7,058 nt of DNA from an uncultured Flavobacteriaceae bacterium (GTDB lineage: Bacteria; Bacteroidota; Bacteroidia; Flavobacteriales; Flavobacteriaceae). This document shows positions 6,352-7,058 of this stretch, one piece after another. The position numbers were made by a program, and so were the translations under genes. The notes under the pieces were generated by a model. That model saw only the letters and a program-made list of their open reading frames with translations, had not been told where the DNA came from and did no database searches. Numbering within the stretch: position 1 is the stretch's first letter; each line of letters begins with the position of its first letter. The stretch covers positions 1-7,058 of the forward strand of contig CALZKX010000277.1 in assembly GCA_945788155.1 (NCBI GenBank), in the 5' to 3' direction.

Positions 6352-7058
6352 TTATTTGTCAATAATTATGCGATTTTCTTGATTGGCTAGTTGCCATGCA
6401 GTTGCAAAAATGAGTTTTGTGCGTTTTTCCAGAACGTCATATTCAATTTTATCGGCTGTGTCGCTAGTTTGGTGGTAGTCTTCATGCTCTCCGTTAAAAT
6501 AGAAAATTACCGGAATATTATGTTTTGCAAAGTTATAATGGTCTGATCTGTAATAATAGCGATTGCGTTCATCTTCATCGTTGTATTTGTAGTTAAGATC
6601 AAGATTGCTAAATGTATTATTTACGGTTTCTGAGATGTAATGCAATTCGGTACTTAATCTATTAGAACCAATAAGGTACACATAATTTGGTGTTTCTGTA
6701 TGGTATTTGTCCACTCGTCCAATCATGTCTATATTTAAGTTTGCGACAGTATTCTCTAAAGGAAAAGCAGGGTTTTCGGTATAATATCGAGATCCTTGGA
6801 GTCCAGCTTCTTCTGCTGTAAGGTGTAAAAAGAGTATGCTGCGTTTTGGGCCATAGCCATCTTCTTTAGCTTTTTTAAAGGCATCAGCCATTTCCATAAT
6901 TGCTACTGTACCTGAGCCATCGTCGTCTGCGCCATTATAAATATTACCATCTTTATCTACACCTTCGTGGTCGTGATGTGCCGAAACCACAATGACTTCA
7001 TTTGGTTTTTCTTTTCCTTTTATGAAGGCCAAAACATTTTCGGAATCACCATAGTCAT
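6352..7058 (-). CDS. M28 family zinc metallopeptidase, C-terminal part (5' end outside window)
   Basis: This is the C-terminal catalytic domain of a second M28 peptidase, a close paralogue of the gene downstream. By eye about two thirds of residues are identical across the shared domain. The frame stays open to the window edge (DYGDSENVLAFI...), aligning with HPSENVAAII of the paralogue. The TTG at 7030-7032 is therefore the internal Leu of ENVLAFI, not a start. The core residues are all present: the SAHHDH zinc motif (first His at 6976-6978), NGADDDGSG, LTAEEAG, NLNIDMIGR, SDHYNFAKHNIP and YHQTSDT. It should be catalytically competent. The missing N-terminus presumably carries a signal peptide and a PA-like region like its neighbour (inference). 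The gene ends 96 bp before the downstream paralogue starts; the two form a tandem pair that may share a transcript. Confidence 0.9.
   Translation of the reverse strand, partial: DYGDSENVLAFIKGKEKPNEVIVVSAHHDHEGVDKDGNIYNGADDDGSGTVAIMEMADAFKKAKEDGYGPKRSILFLHLTAEEAGLQGSRYYTENPAFPLENTVANLNIDMIGRVDKYHTETPNYVYLIGSNRLSTELHYISETVNNTFSNLDLNYKYNDEDERNRYYYRSDHYNFAKHNIPVIFYFNGEHEDYHQTSDTADKIEYDVLEKRTKLIFATAWQLANQENRIIIDK

Noticed and set aside
7030..7032. TTG as start codon of the second M28 peptidase
   Set aside because: The frame continues upstream to the window edge with residues that align to the paralogue (DSENVLAFI with PSENVAAII), so this codon is an internal Leu.
1..7058. CRISPR array, insertion sequence, toxin-antitoxin or defence cassette
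   Set aside because: No regularly spaced repeats, transposase motifs, terminal inverted repeats or recognisable defence proteins were found on either strand.

Overview
The window looks like chromosomal DNA from a marine-type member of the Bacteroidetes, most likely Flavobacteriaceae. Four observations support this: strongly A+T-rich DNA throughout; an exact match to the Bacteroidetes promoter (TTTG, 19 bp, TAnnTTTG) in front of a tRNA; no clear Shine-Dalgarno sequence before the genes; and gene families typical of the group (a DUF6090 membrane protein, the bacillithiol enzyme BshB1, and M28 peptidase lipoproteins). The genus cannot be fixed from sequence reading alone.

Left part, plus strand (1-3572): the 3' end of a MATE-family efflux transporter; a PLP-dependent trans-sulfuration enzyme of the cystathionine gamma-synthase/lyase family; RlmF, a 23S rRNA adenine N6-methyltransferase that starts with TTG two codons after the preceding stop and in the same frame; and BshB1, the deacetylase of bacillithiol synthesis. 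All four point the same way with short gaps (42, 3 and 57 nt), so they may be partly co-transcribed. The PLP enzyme and BshB1 both belong to cysteine/low-molecular-weight thiol metabolism.

Centre (3573-3793): a tRNA-His(GTG) gene with its own promoter and a strong intrinsic terminator. The 5' leader can pair with the 5' acceptor strand, and the acceptor stem carries two adjacent U-U mismatches.

Right part, minus strand (3794-7058): a DUF6090-type single-span membrane protein of unknown function that converges on the tRNA, then two tandem paralogous M28 zinc metallopeptidases. The first is a complete lipoprotein with a hairpin terminator behind it. The second is cut by the window edge, so its N-terminus is missing. 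The two probably arose by gene duplication and may handle peptides in the cell envelope.

I found no CRISPR array, insertion sequence, phage module or recognisable defence cassette, and no stretch over 300 bases without a gene. The window is mostly ordinary core genome. The items most worth a second look are the tRNA-His structure, the TTG/in-frame-stop junction, the duplicated peptidases and the DUF6090 protein.
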